A stretch of 64,000 nt of DNA from assembly GCA_033875315.1 (NCBI GenBank), contig JANRJG010000032.1:44397-108396 (forward strand). Reading direction: 5' to 3'. Positions 1 to 9,015 of this stretch are shown piece after piece. Source of the stretch: Candidatus Methylacidiphilales bacterium. GTDB lineage: Bacteria; Verrucomicrobiota; Verrucomicrobiia; Methylacidiphilales; CAZTYG01. The number at the start of each line of letters is the position of its first letter. Positions within the stretch are counted from its first letter, which is position 1. The notes below the pieces were generated by a model. That model made no database searches and was not told the origin of the DNA. It was given only the letters and a program-made list of their open reading frames with translations. Made by a program: the position numbers and the translations under genes.

Positions 1-218
1 TCGGCCAGCTCTTGGGGCAAGGAGGACCACGCCATGGGAGCGTCATGGAATTCCACCCGGGGCACGCCCAATTGGAGAGCGGCTTGGAAGTCGCTGTGAC
101 AAAGCTGGGGGGTTCCACCCTCGGTCCACCACACCATCAAGCTGGCAGGAGCCTTCGATTCTTCCTGAAAGGACTCAAAAACCCGCATTCCCGCGGGCCC
201 GTCAATGTTACCCGGCAT
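1..218 (-). CDS. 5' part of an unknown protein, cut by the window edge
   Basis: An uninterrupted reading frame runs leftward from an ATG at 218 off the start of the window, giving 72 residues that begin MPGNIDGPAGMRVFESF. I do not recognise the family. The stretch has no signal peptide or membrane segment and contains a Trp-Trp pair (MVWWTEGG). No convincing ribosome binding site precedes the ATG at 218, so an internal start such as MRVFESF cannot be excluded. It is divergent from the membrane protein gene at 317, and the roughly 100 bases between them would have to hold both promoters. Its existence rests on the open frame and divergent layout only. Confidence 0.5.
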   Translation of the reverse strand, partial: MPGNIDGPAGMRVFESFQEESKAPASLMVWWTEGGTPQLCHSDFQAALQLGVPRVEFHDAPMAWSSLPQELA

Positions 219-316
219 CGCCCGGAAGTTAGTTTTTTTTGCCTTCTTTGGCAACTCCCTTCGGGGGTGAATTGGAGTGACATTCCACCGGCACTGCGGA
301 ATGATTTCGCCCTTCT

Positions 317-874
317 ATGATTTACCCGGTTTCCCTGGGCCTCGCTGCCGTGGTGGCAGGGCTGCTTCTTTTGGTCTCCCACCTGCCTGTGCTTTTCCTC
401 CCGTCCAAGGCCCCGCACCTGCTCGCGTCGCTTCCCCGTCACCGCATCCTCGGCTGGGTCCTGCTGGCCCTGGCCACCCTTTGGTTCGCCACCCTGCTGG
501 GCCGGATCGACTTGATGGAATACACCCCGCATCGACTTAAATTCGTTCTGGCCGTCCTCGTGGTCGGAGGCCTGTCTGCCGTCTACTTGGAGGATTTCCT
601 GGCCGCGCGTGCTCTGGGCGCCCTGCTTCTCCTCGCCGCACAGGTCCTGCTGGATGCGGCCTTCCTGCGGGACGAAACCTCCCGGCTAGCGGTCACCTGC
701 ACGGCGTATGCCTGGATCATTGCCGGAATGCTGCTCGTCGGCATGCCCTATCTGTCCAGGGACGTGCTGGCTTGGCTGAACGACCGACCACCCCGCCTGA
801 CCCTCGCGGCGTCCCTTGGTGCTGCTTGGGGACTGGTTCTCTTGGTCCTGGGACTGGCCGTTTACCGCCTCTGA
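317..874 (+). CDS. small integral membrane protein of unknown function
   Basis: The 185-residue product is almost entirely hydrophobic, with about five predicted membrane spans (near residues 3-23, 44-62, 74-92, 95-112, 130-148, and a final one near 160-182). The first segment could be a signal anchor. Charged residues are confined to short loops. I see no catalytic motif and do not recognise the family. It lies about 60 bases upstream of the NtrC-like regulator gene in the same orientation, so co-transcription is possible. Confidence 0.6.
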   Translation: MIYPVSLGLAAVVAGLLLLVSHLPVLFLPSKAPHLLASLPRHRILGWVLLALATLWFATLLGRIDLMEYTPHRLKFVLAVLVVGGLSAVYLEDFLAARALGALLLLAAQVLLDAAFLRDETSRLAVTCTAYAWIIAGMLLVGMPYLSRDVLAWLNDRPPRLTLAASLGAAWGLVLLVLGLAVYRL

Positions 875-935
875 CCCCGGGCCTGCACAGGCTTGCCTGT
901 GCGACCGGCCTGCCGCATCCTACCCCGACTCTCCC

Positions 936-2372
936 ATGCCCGAAGTTCCCCAAGCCCAAAGCATCCTCATCATCGACGATGAGGCCGACGTCCATTACTC
1001 GTTCAAGCGGCTCTACGAAAAAGAACCGGTCAAGATCCTGACCGCCTCCAGTGGCGACGAAGGCCTCCAGGTCATGAAGAAGGAGAAGCCCGACATCGTG
1101 GTCATGGACATCCGCATGGGCAAGGTCAACGGTTTGGACACGCTGCGGGACCTCCGCCAAAACAACCCCAAGCAGATCGTCATCATGATGACCGCCTATG
1201 GATCGGCCCAGACGGCCATCGAGGCCATGAAGCTCGGGGCCTTCGATTTCATCCTCAAGCCCTTCGACATCCCCCAACTCAAGGATCTGATCAAACGCGC
1301 CCTGGATGCCTCCCACGCCATGCGCGAGAAGGTTGCCCTTCCGGCCTCGCTCGATCCGGATGATTTCCGCACCGGCATTGTCGGCACATCCGCACCCATG
1401 CAACAGGTCTACAAGCTGGTCGGCCAGGTCGCGGCCACCGATGCCACCGTCCTCATCCGCGGCGAAAGCGGCACGGGAAAGGAGCTGGTCGCGCGCGCCC
1501 TTTATTCCAACAGCCGTCGCGCCAACAAAACCTTCCTGGCCATCAACTGCGCCGCCATTCCGGAGAACCTTCTCGAGAGCGAACTCTTCGGCCATGAGAA
1601 AGGTTCCTTCACCGGGGCCCTCAACCAACGGGTGGGGAAATTCGAACAGTGCGACGGGGGCACCCTCTTCCTCGATGAAATCGGCGAGATGCCCATGGCC
1701 GTGCAATCCAAACTCCTGCGCGTGCTCCAGGATGGTTCATTCTCACGGGTTGGAAGCAACCAATCGATCAAGACCGATGTGCGCATCATTGCCGCCACCA
1801 ACCGTGATCTGGCCGAAGCCTGCAAGGTGCGTGAATTCCGCGAGGACCTCTATTACCGGCTCAATGTGGTCAACATCCTCCTGCCCTCCCTGCGCGAGCG
1901 CCTGGCCGACATCCCGGTCATGGTTTCCTACTTCATGAACAAATGGCGTTCCCGCACCCCGGGCGGCCCGGGGAAGATATCCGCCGACGCGCTCCACGCC
2001 CTGCAGCAATACCACTGGCCCGGCAACGTGCGCGAACTGGAAAACTGCATCCAACGGGCCATGGTCCTGGCCAGCGGCGACACCATCACCCTGGCCGACT
2101 TGTCTTCCGAAGTATTGCACGGCGTGGGTGCTCCACCGGCATCCCTCGCTGGCGCCTCCCCCGCCGGTCCGGATGAAGCCATCGATCTTTTGTTTGCCCA
2201 TGCCGGTGCCGATCCCGGGATCAAGTTGTTGGATTTCATGGAAAAGGCCTTCATCGCGCGCGCCCTCCAATCCACCGGGGGCAACCAGGCCGCGGCCGCC
2301 CGCCTCCTCGGGCTCTCGCCCGCCACCCTGCGCAAACGGGCCGAGGCCTTCGGTTTGGGAGCGGCAGGCTGA
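936..2372 (+). CDS. NtrC-family sigma-54-dependent response regulator
   Basis: This 478-residue protein is a two-component response regulator that activates sigma-54 RNA polymerase. Residues 9-120 form the receiver, with the acidic pair D14/D15, probable phosphoacceptor D58 (VMDIRM), T86 and K108. Residues 147-380 are the AAA+ ATPase: Walker A GESGTGKE at 176-183, the sigma-54 contact loop as GSFTGA at 223-228 (a common variant of GAFTGA), and Walker B TLFLDEIGEM near 243-252. A Fis-type helix-turn-helix ends the protein (437-472). The frame is open upstream to 816, but the ATG at 936 starts exactly at the receiver and gives the normal family length. No histidine kinase lies nearby, so its signal is unknown. 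Confidence 0.93.
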   Translation: MPEVPQAQSILIIDDEADVHYSFKRLYEKEPVKILTASSGDEGLQVMKKEKPDIVVMDIRMGKVNGLDTLRDLRQNNPKQIVIMMTAYGSAQTAIEAMKLGAFDFILKPFDIPQLKDLIKRALDASHAMREKVALPASLDPDDFRTGIVGTSAPMQQVYKLVGQVAATDATVLIRGESGTGKELVARALYSNSRRANKTFLAINCAAIPENLLESELFGHEKGSFTGALNQRVGKFEQCDGGTLFLDEIGEMPMAVQSKLLRVLQDGSFSRVGSNQSIKTDVRIIAATNRDLAEACKVREFREDLYYRLNVVNILLPSLRERLADIPVMVSYFMNKWRSRTPGGPGKISADALHALQQYHWPGNVRELENCIQRAMVLASGDTITLADLSSEVLHGVGAPPASLAGASPAGPDEAIDLLFAHAGADPGIKLLDFMEKAFIARALQSTGGNQAAAARLLGLSPATLRKRAEAFGLGAAG

Positions 2373-2429
2373 CGACCGTGCCGCCGAATCCCCCGCTTGT
2401 TTCCGCGGGAGTTGTGGCATAGTGGGTCC

Positions 2430-3086
2430 ATGAGCGAGGATGTTTCCCTGGAAGTCGCCGGACTGAGGCGGGATTACACCAACCGCGGCCTGCGACGCGA
2501 AGATCTGGCGGCCGAACCCTTTTCCCAATTCCGTCTTTGGTTCCAGGAAGCCCAGAAGGCCGAACTGCTCGAACCCAACGCCATGACCTGCGCGACGGCG
2601 GATCGCAGCGGCCGGGTCACCGCCCGCACCGTTCTCTTGAAGGCCTTTGATGAAAGAGGTTTTGTCTTCTTCACCAACACCGGCAGCACCAAAGCCAGAC
2701 AACTGGCCGAAAACCCACAGGCGGCCCTGCTCTTCGCCTGGTTGCCCTTGGAACGCCAGGTTTCTGTCTCGGGGAAGGTGGAAAAGATCACCCCTGCGGA
2801 AACCCTCGCTTATTTCGCCAGCCGTCCATTCGGCAGCCGCCTGGGCGCCTGGGTCTCGATGCAGAGCAGCATCATTCCCTCCAGAAAAGTGCTGGAGATG
2901 AAATTCGAGGAAATGAAAGCCAAGTTCGCCCAGGGTGAAGTCCCGCTTCCGGATTTTTGGTCGGGTTACCGGGTGGCTCCGCAGACGGTGGAATTCTGGC
3001 AGGGCGGCAGGGACCGGCTGCACGACCGCTTTCTCTACTCACTCGGCCCGGAAGGCTACTGGTCGATTGACCGATTGTCACCCTGA
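2430..3086 (+). CDS. pdxH: pyridoxamine 5'-phosphate oxidase
   Basis: PdxH oxidises pyridoxamine or pyridoxine 5'-phosphate to pyridoxal 5'-phosphate using FMN and oxygen, the last step of vitamin B6 synthesis and salvage. The 218-residue length fits the family. Recognisable blocks are the N-terminal RRDYTNRGLRREDL, the FMN-binding PNAMTCATADRSGRVTARTVLLK, FVFFTNTGSTKARQLAENP, LPLERQVSVSGKVEK, and the C-terminal WSGYRVAPQTVEFWQGG with HDRFLY. The start at 2430 is the ATG directly before the conserved N-terminus. Its 3' end overlaps the convergent PAP2 gene by 31 bases. Confidence 0.95.
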   Translation: MSEDVSLEVAGLRRDYTNRGLRREDLAAEPFSQFRLWFQEAQKAELLEPNAMTCATADRSGRVTARTVLLKAFDERGFVFFTNTGSTKARQLAENPQAALLFAWLPLERQVSVSGKVEKITPAETLAYFASRPFGSRLGAWVSMQSSIIPSRKVLEMKFEEMKAKFAQGEVPLPDFWSGYRVAPQTVEFWQGGRDRLHDRFLYSLGPEGYWSIDRLSP

Positions 3087-3850
3087 TCCCAGCCCTCACC
3101 AGAGGGACTACCCGGATCCTCTTCATTCGGGTGCTTCACACAGCGGGCGGCACCGCCAAAGGCCACCCCGAAGACCAGGCCGATGAACGATCCGGCCAGG
3201 ATGTCGGTGAGGAAGTGGCGGCCCAGTTCCATCCGTGACCAACCAACCGAGGCGGCCAGGGCCAGGCTGGGGATGGCCAGGGGCGGGACAGCGGCAGCCA
3301 AAGCCCCCCCGCTGCCGAAGGCGGTGGCGGCATGGCCGGAGGGGAAGCCGTGGAATTTCGACTTAGCCTGCAAGCCGTACAGGCCGTCCGGCAGGTTGGC
3401 CGAAGGGCGCGGACGGCCCAAGGTCAGACGGAGGCAGTTGGCGCCAATACCCGCCAAGGTAGCGGCCAGGAGCACGGCGATCATGGCCCGGCGCCAGGAT
3501 CTCCGGCGTAGAAAAACCCCCAGGGCCCAGATGGCCAAGGCCACCGGGGCGATGCCGGTCGGATAATCTCCCCAGAAGCTGATGGTCCGGGCCAGTTGGT
3601 GTTGCTGCGGGTCCTTGGGGCCGGCGATGGCTTCCTGGATCTGCCGGTCATGCGGCACACAAACCACCAAGATGGCCGCCAACGCGACCAAGCCGCCCAC
3701 AATCCACCACCTGCCCCTGCCGATCCGCTGCAGACCAGACAGGTAGACATCGAGGAATTCCGCCAAAAGAATTTGTCTGGTGGGTTTTGTCTCGGTTGCT
3801 TTTGGGTCAGTCACGCATCCATCTAAACCCCGCCGGCGCTCCTTTCCCAT
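3056..3850 (-). CDS. PAP2-family membrane phosphatase
   Basis: This is a 264-residue membrane phosphatase of the PAP2 (phosphatidic acid phosphatase type 2) family, which typically acts on lipid or undecaprenyl pyrophosphates. The three signature motifs are present: RLTLGRPRP (motif 1), FPSGHAA (motif 2) and SRMELGRHFLTD (motif 3, with the catalytic His and Asp). Several hydrophobic spans surround them (near residues 50-66, 100-116, 124-140, 178-205 and 222-240). The first 30 residues are hydrophilic, and a later GTG start is possible. The gene converges on pdxH, overlapping its end by 31 bases, and diverges from purB across 71 bases. The substrate is not deducible. Confidence 0.85.
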   Translation of the reverse strand: MGKERRRGLDGCVTDPKATETKPTRQILLAEFLDVYLSGLQRIGRGRWWIVGGLVALAAILVVCVPHDRQIQEAIAGPKDPQQHQLARTISFWGDYPTGIAPVALAIWALGVFLRRRSWRRAMIAVLLAATLAGIGANCLRLTLGRPRPSANLPDGLYGLQAKSKFHGFPSGHAATAFGSGGALAAAVPPLAIPSLALAASVGWSRMELGRHFLTDILAGSFIGLVFGVAFGGAARCVKHPNEEDPGSPSGEGWDQGDNRSIDQ

Positions 3851-3921
3851 CCCAAAATCGGCACGCTCCGGCGGAATATTTTTGCTGTCCTCCCGGTACT
3901 TTTGGTGTTGGGTGGAAGGCC

Positions 3922-5217
3922 ATGATTTCCCGCTATTCCCGCCCCGCCATGACCGCCCTCTGGACTGAAGAAGCCAAACTCGACCTCTGGCTCGAAATCG
4001 AGGTTTCGGCCTGCGAGGGCATGGCCGCCCTCGGTGTCATCCCGAAGAAGGATGCCTCCACCATCCGGAAAAAAGCACGCTACCGCATCGAGGAAGTGCG
4101 CAAGAACGAGGAGCGGACCCACCACGATGTCCTGGCTTTCTTGGAAGAAGTGGCCGTGCACGTCGGCCCGGCCGGCCGCTGGATCCACCAAGGTCTGACC
4201 TCCTCCGATCTCCTCGACACCACCCTGGCGGTCCAATGCGTCCGCGCGGCCGACATTCTTCTGGAAGACCTCGGCCAACTTCGCGACGTCATCGCCCGCA
4301 AGGCCCGGAAATACCAACTGACCCCGATGATCGGGCGTTCCCACGGCATCCATGCCGAGCCGGTCACCTACGGGCTCAAACTGGCCCTGATGTATGAGGA
4401 ATTCGGTCGTTCCATCGATCGCCTGGTGGAAGCGCGCAAGCAAATCGCCGTCGGCAAACTCTCCGGGGCCGTCGGCACCCACGCCCACCTGGACCCGCGG
4501 GTCGAAACCCACGTCTGCCAGAAGCTCGGCCTGAAGGCGGCCCACATTTCCACCCAGATCATCCAGCGCGACCGCCATGCCCACTTCATGACCACCCTGG
4601 CCCTCATCGCGTCTTCGATCGACCGCTGGGCCACGGAGTTCCGCCACCTCCAGCGCACCGAGGTCCTGGAAGTGGAGGAATACTTCTCCCCTGGGCAAAA
4701 AGGGTCTTCCGCCATGCCCCACAAACGCAACCCGATCATCGGCGAGCGCCTCTCCGGTCTGGCCCGGGTCATCCGCGGCAACGCCGTGGCGGCGTTGGAA
4801 AATGTGCCCCTTTGGCACGAGCGCGACATCTCCCATTCCTCGGCCGAGCGCGTCATCCTGCCCGATTCGACCATCCTGCTCGATTACATGCTGGCCAAAC
4901 TGACCGACCTGGTTGACCGCCAGATCGTCTATCCGGAAAACATGCTGCGGAATTTGGAAATCACCCGCGGGCTCTATTTCTCCCAGAGCGTCCTGCTGGC
5001 CTTGACCGACCGTGGCGTCGCCCGCCGCACCGCCTACGAGGTGGTCCAGCGCAACGCCATGGCCTGTTGGCGGGGCGAGGGCAAACCCTTCCTTTCCTAC
5101 TTGCTGGAAGATGCCGAAGTGGTGAAGCTGATCAAACCGGCCGAGCTGAAAAAAATCTGCTCGCTCGACCGCCACTTCCGCCACGTCAAGGGCACGTTCA
5201 AGAAGTGCGGCCTTTGA
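3922..5217 (+). CDS. purB: adenylosuccinate lyase
   Basis: PurB cleaves fumarate from SAICAR and from adenylosuccinate in purine synthesis. The 431-residue product starts MISRYSRPAMTALWTEEAKL, the usual N-terminus of the short bacterial type. It contains HHDVLAFLEEV, SSDLLDT, the GRSHGIHAEPVTYGLK region, and the fumarate lyase superfamily signature GSSAMPHKRNP near residue 260. The frame is open further upstream, but the ATG at 3922 has a GGAAGG ribosome site a few bases before it and matches the family start. It converges on recF over a 216-base gap holding an inverted repeat. Confidence 0.96.
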   Translation: MISRYSRPAMTALWTEEAKLDLWLEIEVSACEGMAALGVIPKKDASTIRKKARYRIEEVRKNEERTHHDVLAFLEEVAVHVGPAGRWIHQGLTSSDLLDTTLAVQCVRAADILLEDLGQLRDVIARKARKYQLTPMIGRSHGIHAEPVTYGLKLALMYEEFGRSIDRLVEARKQIAVGKLSGAVGTHAHLDPRVETHVCQKLGLKAAHISTQIIQRDRHAHFMTTLALIASSIDRWATEFRHLQRTEVLEVEEYFSPGQKGSSAMPHKRNPIIGERLSGLARVIRGNAVAALENVPLWHERDISHSSAERVILPDSTILLDYMLAKLTDLVDRQIVYPENMLRNLEITRGLYFSQSVLLALTDRGVARRTAYEVVQRNAMACWRGEGKPFLSYLLEDAEVVKLIKPAELKKICSLDRHFRHVKGTFKKCGL

Positions 5218-5246
5218 CCGCCTTCGCCCATGCGGGGAAAATGCCA

Positions 5247-5409
5247 TTCACCGCGAAGGGCGCGAAGAACGCGAAGTCATTCGGGTTTGGGTTGAGCAAA
5301 TTTCAACTCTTATGTCGGTGAGTCCAAATCCAGCTCCGATTTCATCGGGGTTGGATCATTTCTTAATACATTCAATGCCAAGAGTTTCTGCTTCGCGTTC
5401 TTTGTGGTT
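5247..5409. repeat. inverted-repeat intergenic element between purB and recF
   Basis: The left arm (5251-5276) contains two GCGAAG-type units followed by GAACGCGAAG. The right arm (5391-5409) is CTTCGCGTTCTTTGTGGTT, which is the reverse complement of an AACCACAAAGAACGCGAAG sequence. The shared core GAACGCGAAG/CTTCGCGTTC gives about ten inverted base pairs around roughly 115 bases. It sits where purB and recF converge, a typical place for REP-like or MITE-like elements. I see no gene inside. Whether it is dispersed elsewhere in the genome cannot be seen here. Confidence 0.5.
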
Positions 5410-5433
5410 AAAAAAGCATCGTGCCGGCTTGGT

Positions 5434-6465
5434 TCACAGCGGCACCACGGCAAAATCCATTCCCAGGGGCAATCGGTCGGTGCGGGTGGTGGCCAGCAGG
5501 ATCTGCGCATCCTTCGGCAGGCGCTGCCAGAACAACTCCTGGCGACCGGCATCCAATTCGTTGACCGCGTCGTCGACCAACAGGATGGGCCAGCGCCCGC
5601 GCCTTTCCCTAACCAAGGCCACTTCCACGTCGCGCAGGGCCAGCACGGCCGATTTCTGCTGCCCCTCCGAGCCGAACTGTCGCAACGGCTGGCCGTCGAG
5701 ATCCATTTCCCAATCATCGCGGTGCGGGCCGAGACGGGCCAGACGCAGGGCGGTTTCCCGTTCCCAAAGTTCGGCGTCGGTGCGGGCCAGTTGGCGGGTG
5801 ATTTCGTCGGCGTGGCGCAAGACCAGGACCTCCCGGCCTCCGGCCAGGTCACTGTAGAAACGCCCCAGCAAGGGTGCGGCCTGCACGGTGAAGGCCGCCC
5901 GGGCCCGGGCGATGCCTTCCGTATGGCGTCGCAATTGCGCCGTCAGCGCCTCCCATGTGCCGCGATCGGGGCGTTCCTGGCGCAGGAGGGCGTTCTTTTG
6001 GCGGAGGAGCAAATGGGAGGCCTGCACGGCTTCCAGATAGACCGGATCGAAGGTGGAGATGAGGCTGTCCACCCATTGGCGGCGGACCTGCGCCGCCCCT
6101 TGGACCAATTGGCGGTCGGTGTTCTGGAACACCGTGACCAGGCAACGGCCCCAGTAATGGCGGAAGTTGAGCGCTTCACCTCCCGCCGTCAGCGTCCGCT
6201 CGTCCGGACTCCAGGTCACCTTCAACCATTCATCCGGTTCCCCCGTGAAACGACCGGAAACCCCGCAGGCGGTTTTTCCCCAGGCGATGAGTTCGCGGTT
6301 CTGATGGGTGCGGAACGAACGGACGCGGGCCAGGAAATGCACCGCTTCCAGCAGGGTGGTCTTGCCCTTCCCGTTTTCCCCGACGAAGGCCACCCGGGGT
6401 CCGAGCTCGCGGTAGTGGACATCCGCATGGCAGCGGAAGTCGGCTAAGTGGAGCGAGGTGAGCAC
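5434..6465 (-). CDS. recF: DNA replication and repair protein RecF
   Basis: RecF is an SMC-like ATPase that helps load RecA at single-strand gaps through RecFOR. The 343-residue protein shows the family start LTSLHLADFRCHADV, Walker A GENGKGKTT at 29-37, the ABC-type signature GSEGQQKSAVLALR, and Walker B WPILLVDDAVNELD followed by the D-loop region. It is slightly shorter than the common 350-380 residues, mainly at the C-terminus, but ends in the expected ATTRTDRLP segment. recF is usually adjacent to dnaN. Here fabV and more than 14 kb of accessory genes lie between them. Confidence 0.93.
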   Translation of the reverse strand: MLTSLHLADFRCHADVHYRELGPRVAFVGENGKGKTTLLEAVHFLARVRSFRTHQNRELIAWGKTACGVSGRFTGEPDEWLKVTWSPDERTLTAGGEALNFRHYWGRCLVTVFQNTDRQLVQGAAQVRRQWVDSLISTFDPVYLEAVQASHLLLRQKNALLRQERPDRGTWEALTAQLRRHTEGIARARAAFTVQAAPLLGRFYSDLAGGREVLVLRHADEITRQLARTDAELWERETALRLARLGPHRDDWEMDLDGQPLRQFGSEGQQKSAVLALRDVEVALVRERRGRWPILLVDDAVNELDAGRQELFWQRLPKDAQILLATTRTDRLPLGMDFAVVPL

Positions 6466-6535
6466 ACTGGATTCCCGACGTTCCGGATGGTGATGGGCCT
6501 AGCCCCCCTCTGATGGTAAGCGGGCGTAGCGACCG

Positions 6536-7735
6536 TCAAATTTCGGCCGTGCGTCCGCCGAGTTTCGTCGGGTCGGCCTCGGCTTCATAGTCCACCCCGG
6601 GCAGACCAAAGCCGAAGAGCTTGAGGAATTCCTTCTGGTATCCGGAAAAGTCGGAAAGCTCCAGCAGGTTTTCAGTGTTCACCCGCGTCCAGAAGCCGGC
6701 CACGATTTCCTGGATCTCGGGGCGCATTTCCCAATCATCGACCCGGATGCGGCCCTTGTCATCGGTCGCGGGTCCTTTGGGGGCGTAGAGTTGATCGGCG
6801 AAGAGGCGCTGGATCTGCTCGATGCATCCCTCATGCAATCCCTTTTCCTTCATCACTTTGTAAAGGATGGAGATGTAAAGGGGGACGACGGGAATGGCCG
6901 AGCTGGCCTGGGTGACCAGGGCCTTGTTGACCGAGACGTAGGCCCCGCCTCCGGACTTGGACAGCCGGGCGTGGAGACGGTGGGCGGTGGCCTCCAGGTC
7001 TTCCTTGGCCCGGCCGATGGTGCCGTTGCGGTAGACCGGGTAGGTTTGTTCCGGCCCGATGTAGGAATAGGCCACCGTGCGCGCCCCGGGGGCCAGGACG
7101 CCACCCTGCTCCAGGGCGTCGATCCACCATTCCCAGTCTTCGCCCCCCATGACGGCGACGGTATCGGCGATTTCGGTTTCGGTGGCCGGCTCGATGTTCA
7201 CGTCGATGACCTGGGCCCGGTCGGTGTCGAGGCTCTTGGCCGAGTAGGTGGACCCGATGGGCTTCAGGCAGGACTTGTGGGTCGCTCCGGTGCGGGGGTG
7301 GGTTCGACGCGGAGAGGCCAGGCTGTAGACCACCAGGTCGACCTGTCCGAGGTCCTGCTTGATGAGATCAACGGTCGATTTTTTGACTTCGTCGGAAAAG
7401 GCGTCGCCGTTGATGTTTTTGGCGTAAAGTCCGGCCGCGTGGGCCTCTTGCGTGAAGGCAACGGTGTTGTACCAACCCGTGCTGGCGGTGCGTTCTGGCT
7501 CGGGGGCTTTTTCGAAGAACAGCCCGAGCGTGGAGGCACCGGAGCCGAAGGCGGCGGCGATGCGCGAGGCCAGTCCGTAACCGGTCGAGGAACCAATGAC
7601 CAACACCTTGCGGGGTCCATTGACGAGGGGGCCCTTGGAACGGATGTGGGCGATCTGTTCCCGGATGTGGGCGGCACAACCTTCCGGGTGGGCGGTGAGA
7701 CAGATGAATCCACGAATCTTCGGTTTGATGACCAT
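6536..7735 (-). CDS. fabV: enoyl-[acyl-carrier-protein] reductase, FabV type
   Basis: FabV reduces trans-2-enoyl-ACP or enoyl-CoA with NADH in the last step of fatty acid elongation. It is an enlarged SDR-fold enzyme, and many family members resist triclosan. The 399-residue product matches the family length and starts MVIKPKIRGFICLTAHPEGC. The NADH-binding loop is GSSTGYGLASRIAAAFG near residues 48-64. The catalytic region AYSYIGPEQTYPVYRNGTIG followed by RAKEDL supplies the Tyr-X8-Lys motif typical of FabV. The frame is open 13 codons upstream, but the ATG at 7735 fits the family. It sits 70 bases upstream of recF on the same strand. Confidence 0.95.
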   Translation of the reverse strand: MVIKPKIRGFICLTAHPEGCAAHIREQIAHIRSKGPLVNGPRKVLVIGSSTGYGLASRIAAAFGSGASTLGLFFEKAPEPERTASTGWYNTVAFTQEAHAAGLYAKNINGDAFSDEVKKSTVDLIKQDLGQVDLVVYSLASPRRTHPRTGATHKSCLKPIGSTYSAKSLDTDRAQVIDVNIEPATETEIADTVAVMGGEDWEWWIDALEQGGVLAPGARTVAYSYIGPEQTYPVYRNGTIGRAKEDLEATAHRLHARLSKSGGGAYVSVNKALVTQASSAIPVVPLYISILYKVMKEKGLHEGCIEQIQRLFADQLYAPKGPATDDKGRIRVDDWEMRPEIQEIVAGFWTRVNTENLLELSDFSGYQKEFLKLFGFGLPGVDYEAEADPTKLGGRTAEI

Positions 7736-8034
7736 TCCCGAAGATGCTTGCCGGAGCCCTGGAGTCGAGCCCAAACCATCGCTGTGAAGAACTGAAAGAG
7801 CACGTGTCCAAACTCCGTCTCGTCACAAGGCGGGTGTACCTGCGCTGCTTATTGGAAGAGACCATTCGTGAACTGGAGCAAGACGGCAGATACTCCTCGC
7901 GCTACGCGTCCTGCGCCGGATGGGCACTTACCAGTTTGAGCAGGCCGAGTGTATCGGCGCCCTCGATCCGGGGGAGGGCAAGGAGCAGGATACAGCACCT
8001 CTCCAGCCCGCCCATAGTCCAAGTGGTTAACAAA
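7736..8034. other. intergenic region upstream of fabV with no supportable gene
   Basis: These 299 bases lie between the fabV start and the end of the glycosyltransferase gene. Short open frames exist on both strands, including a 75-codon one at 7902-8129 on the minus strand that runs into the glycosyltransferase gene, but none has a start context or protein pattern I trust. The fabV promoter should lie here. This is also the right-hand edge of the accessory block inserted between recF/fabV and dnaN. Confidence 0.4.
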
Positions 8035-9015
8035 TTAGACTTCCAACAAGCTCGAAATCTCAGTGGTATCTCCGAAGAGAGTGTAGTAACCGGGGCACTT
8101 TGCCAATAACGTCGCTTCAGCTTGGGCATATTTACCGAACTGCCGGACGAACATAATCAGATTCTGACCCCACGCCCAAGGCCGGTATTGGTAGTCATGA
8201 TGGACCACCATTTCTGGGGCGTGCAGCACACGAAAGCCCCGCTCCAGGGCCCGAAAGCAGAAATCGATATCCTCGCAGGCTGCGCTCCTGAAGCTCTCAT
8301 CAAAGGAGACTGCCTGGGCTAGTTCACGGCTAATGGCCAAATTGCATGTAGGACCGTAAAGGAGAAACGGGGTCTCCTTGAAACGTCTGCCATTCAGCGT
8401 TCCGTTGATATCGTGATAGCGATCCATCCACGTTGCGTTCAGCGACAGGGTCAACCCCGAAAATGCATGCGCGTAGGGATTTCCTTGGAATGCTCTTCGT
8501 GTTGCCGCCACCCAGTTTTCTTGGGGAACACAGTCCATGTCGGTCATCAGGATTATGTCCGCACCCATTTTCAAGGCATGAGCGATTCCCGTGTTGCGGG
8601 CCGCCGCCGGCCCCCGGCCGTTTGAATGGTCGAGCTGATGAACTGAAGTCGGTAGCTTGGGCCAGCATTTCGAGCCATCATTGACCACGATCAAGCTGGC
8701 ACTCTGCGTTACGAGCCTCTCCATGAGTCTTTCCAACTGGGCACAATTCGCCCGGCTTTGGCACCGCGTGGGCACCACCACAACTGCCTTTGCATCCTGC
8801 TTCACACCATTCTTTTTTAGCATCGGCTTGAGTTGCAGCACGGGCACACAAGTCAGGGCTGCCGTTTCCTCCGGACGTTTGGCTTTGAAGAAACCATAGG
8901 CCGTGACTTCGATGATTTTGGTCAGCAGGAAGCGCTTTCGTTGGGGTTTTCCTCGAAGCCGCTCCCACCAGTAATCCAGCGTCGGGCCACTGGGCAGATG
9001 CACCAAAGAACTCAT
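8035..9015 (-). CDS. family 2 glycosyltransferase
   Basis: This 326-residue protein has a GT-A fold typical of family GT2. The segment KAVVVVPTRCQSRANCAQLE starts the nucleotide-sugar domain near residue 77, followed by VVNDGS, GRGPAAARNTGIAHAL, and the metal-binding DxD-type motif MTDMDCVP near 158-165. Later come AACEDIDFCFRALERGF and a C-terminal WGQNLIMFVRQFGKYA segment. An unusual 75-residue N-terminal extension precedes the domain. Its ATG overlaps the TGA of the upstream radical SAM gene, so the two are translationally coupled. Substrate and acceptor are unknown; the partner genes suggest a modified peptide or small-molecule product. Confidence 0.85.
   Translation of the reverse strand: MSSLVHLPSGPTLDYWWERLRGKPQRKRFLLTKIIEVTAYGFFKAKRPEETAALTCVPVLQLKPMLKKNGVKQDAKAVVVVPTRCQSRANCAQLERLMERLVTQSASLIVVNDGSKCWPKLPTSVHQLDHSNGRGPAAARNTGIAHALKMGADIILMTDMDCVPQENWVAATRRAFQGNPYAHAFSGLTLSLNATWMDRYHDINGTLNGRRFKETPFLLYGPTCNLAISRELAQAVSFDESFRSAACEDIDFCFRALERGFRVLHAPEMVVHHDYQYRPWAWGQNLIMFVRQFGKYAQAEATLLAKCPGYYTLFGDTTEISSLLEV

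Noticed and set aside
1743..3023. 426-codon minus-strand frame across the NtrC-like and pdxH genes
   Set aside because: Runs antisense through two well-supported genes.
3823..5247. 474-codon open frame antisense to purB
   Set aside because: purB is complete with its signature motif; the antisense product has no recognisable features.
7902..8129. 75-codon minus-strand frame starting in the glycosyltransferase gene
   Set aside because: No ribosome site or family pattern, and it overlaps a well-supported gene.
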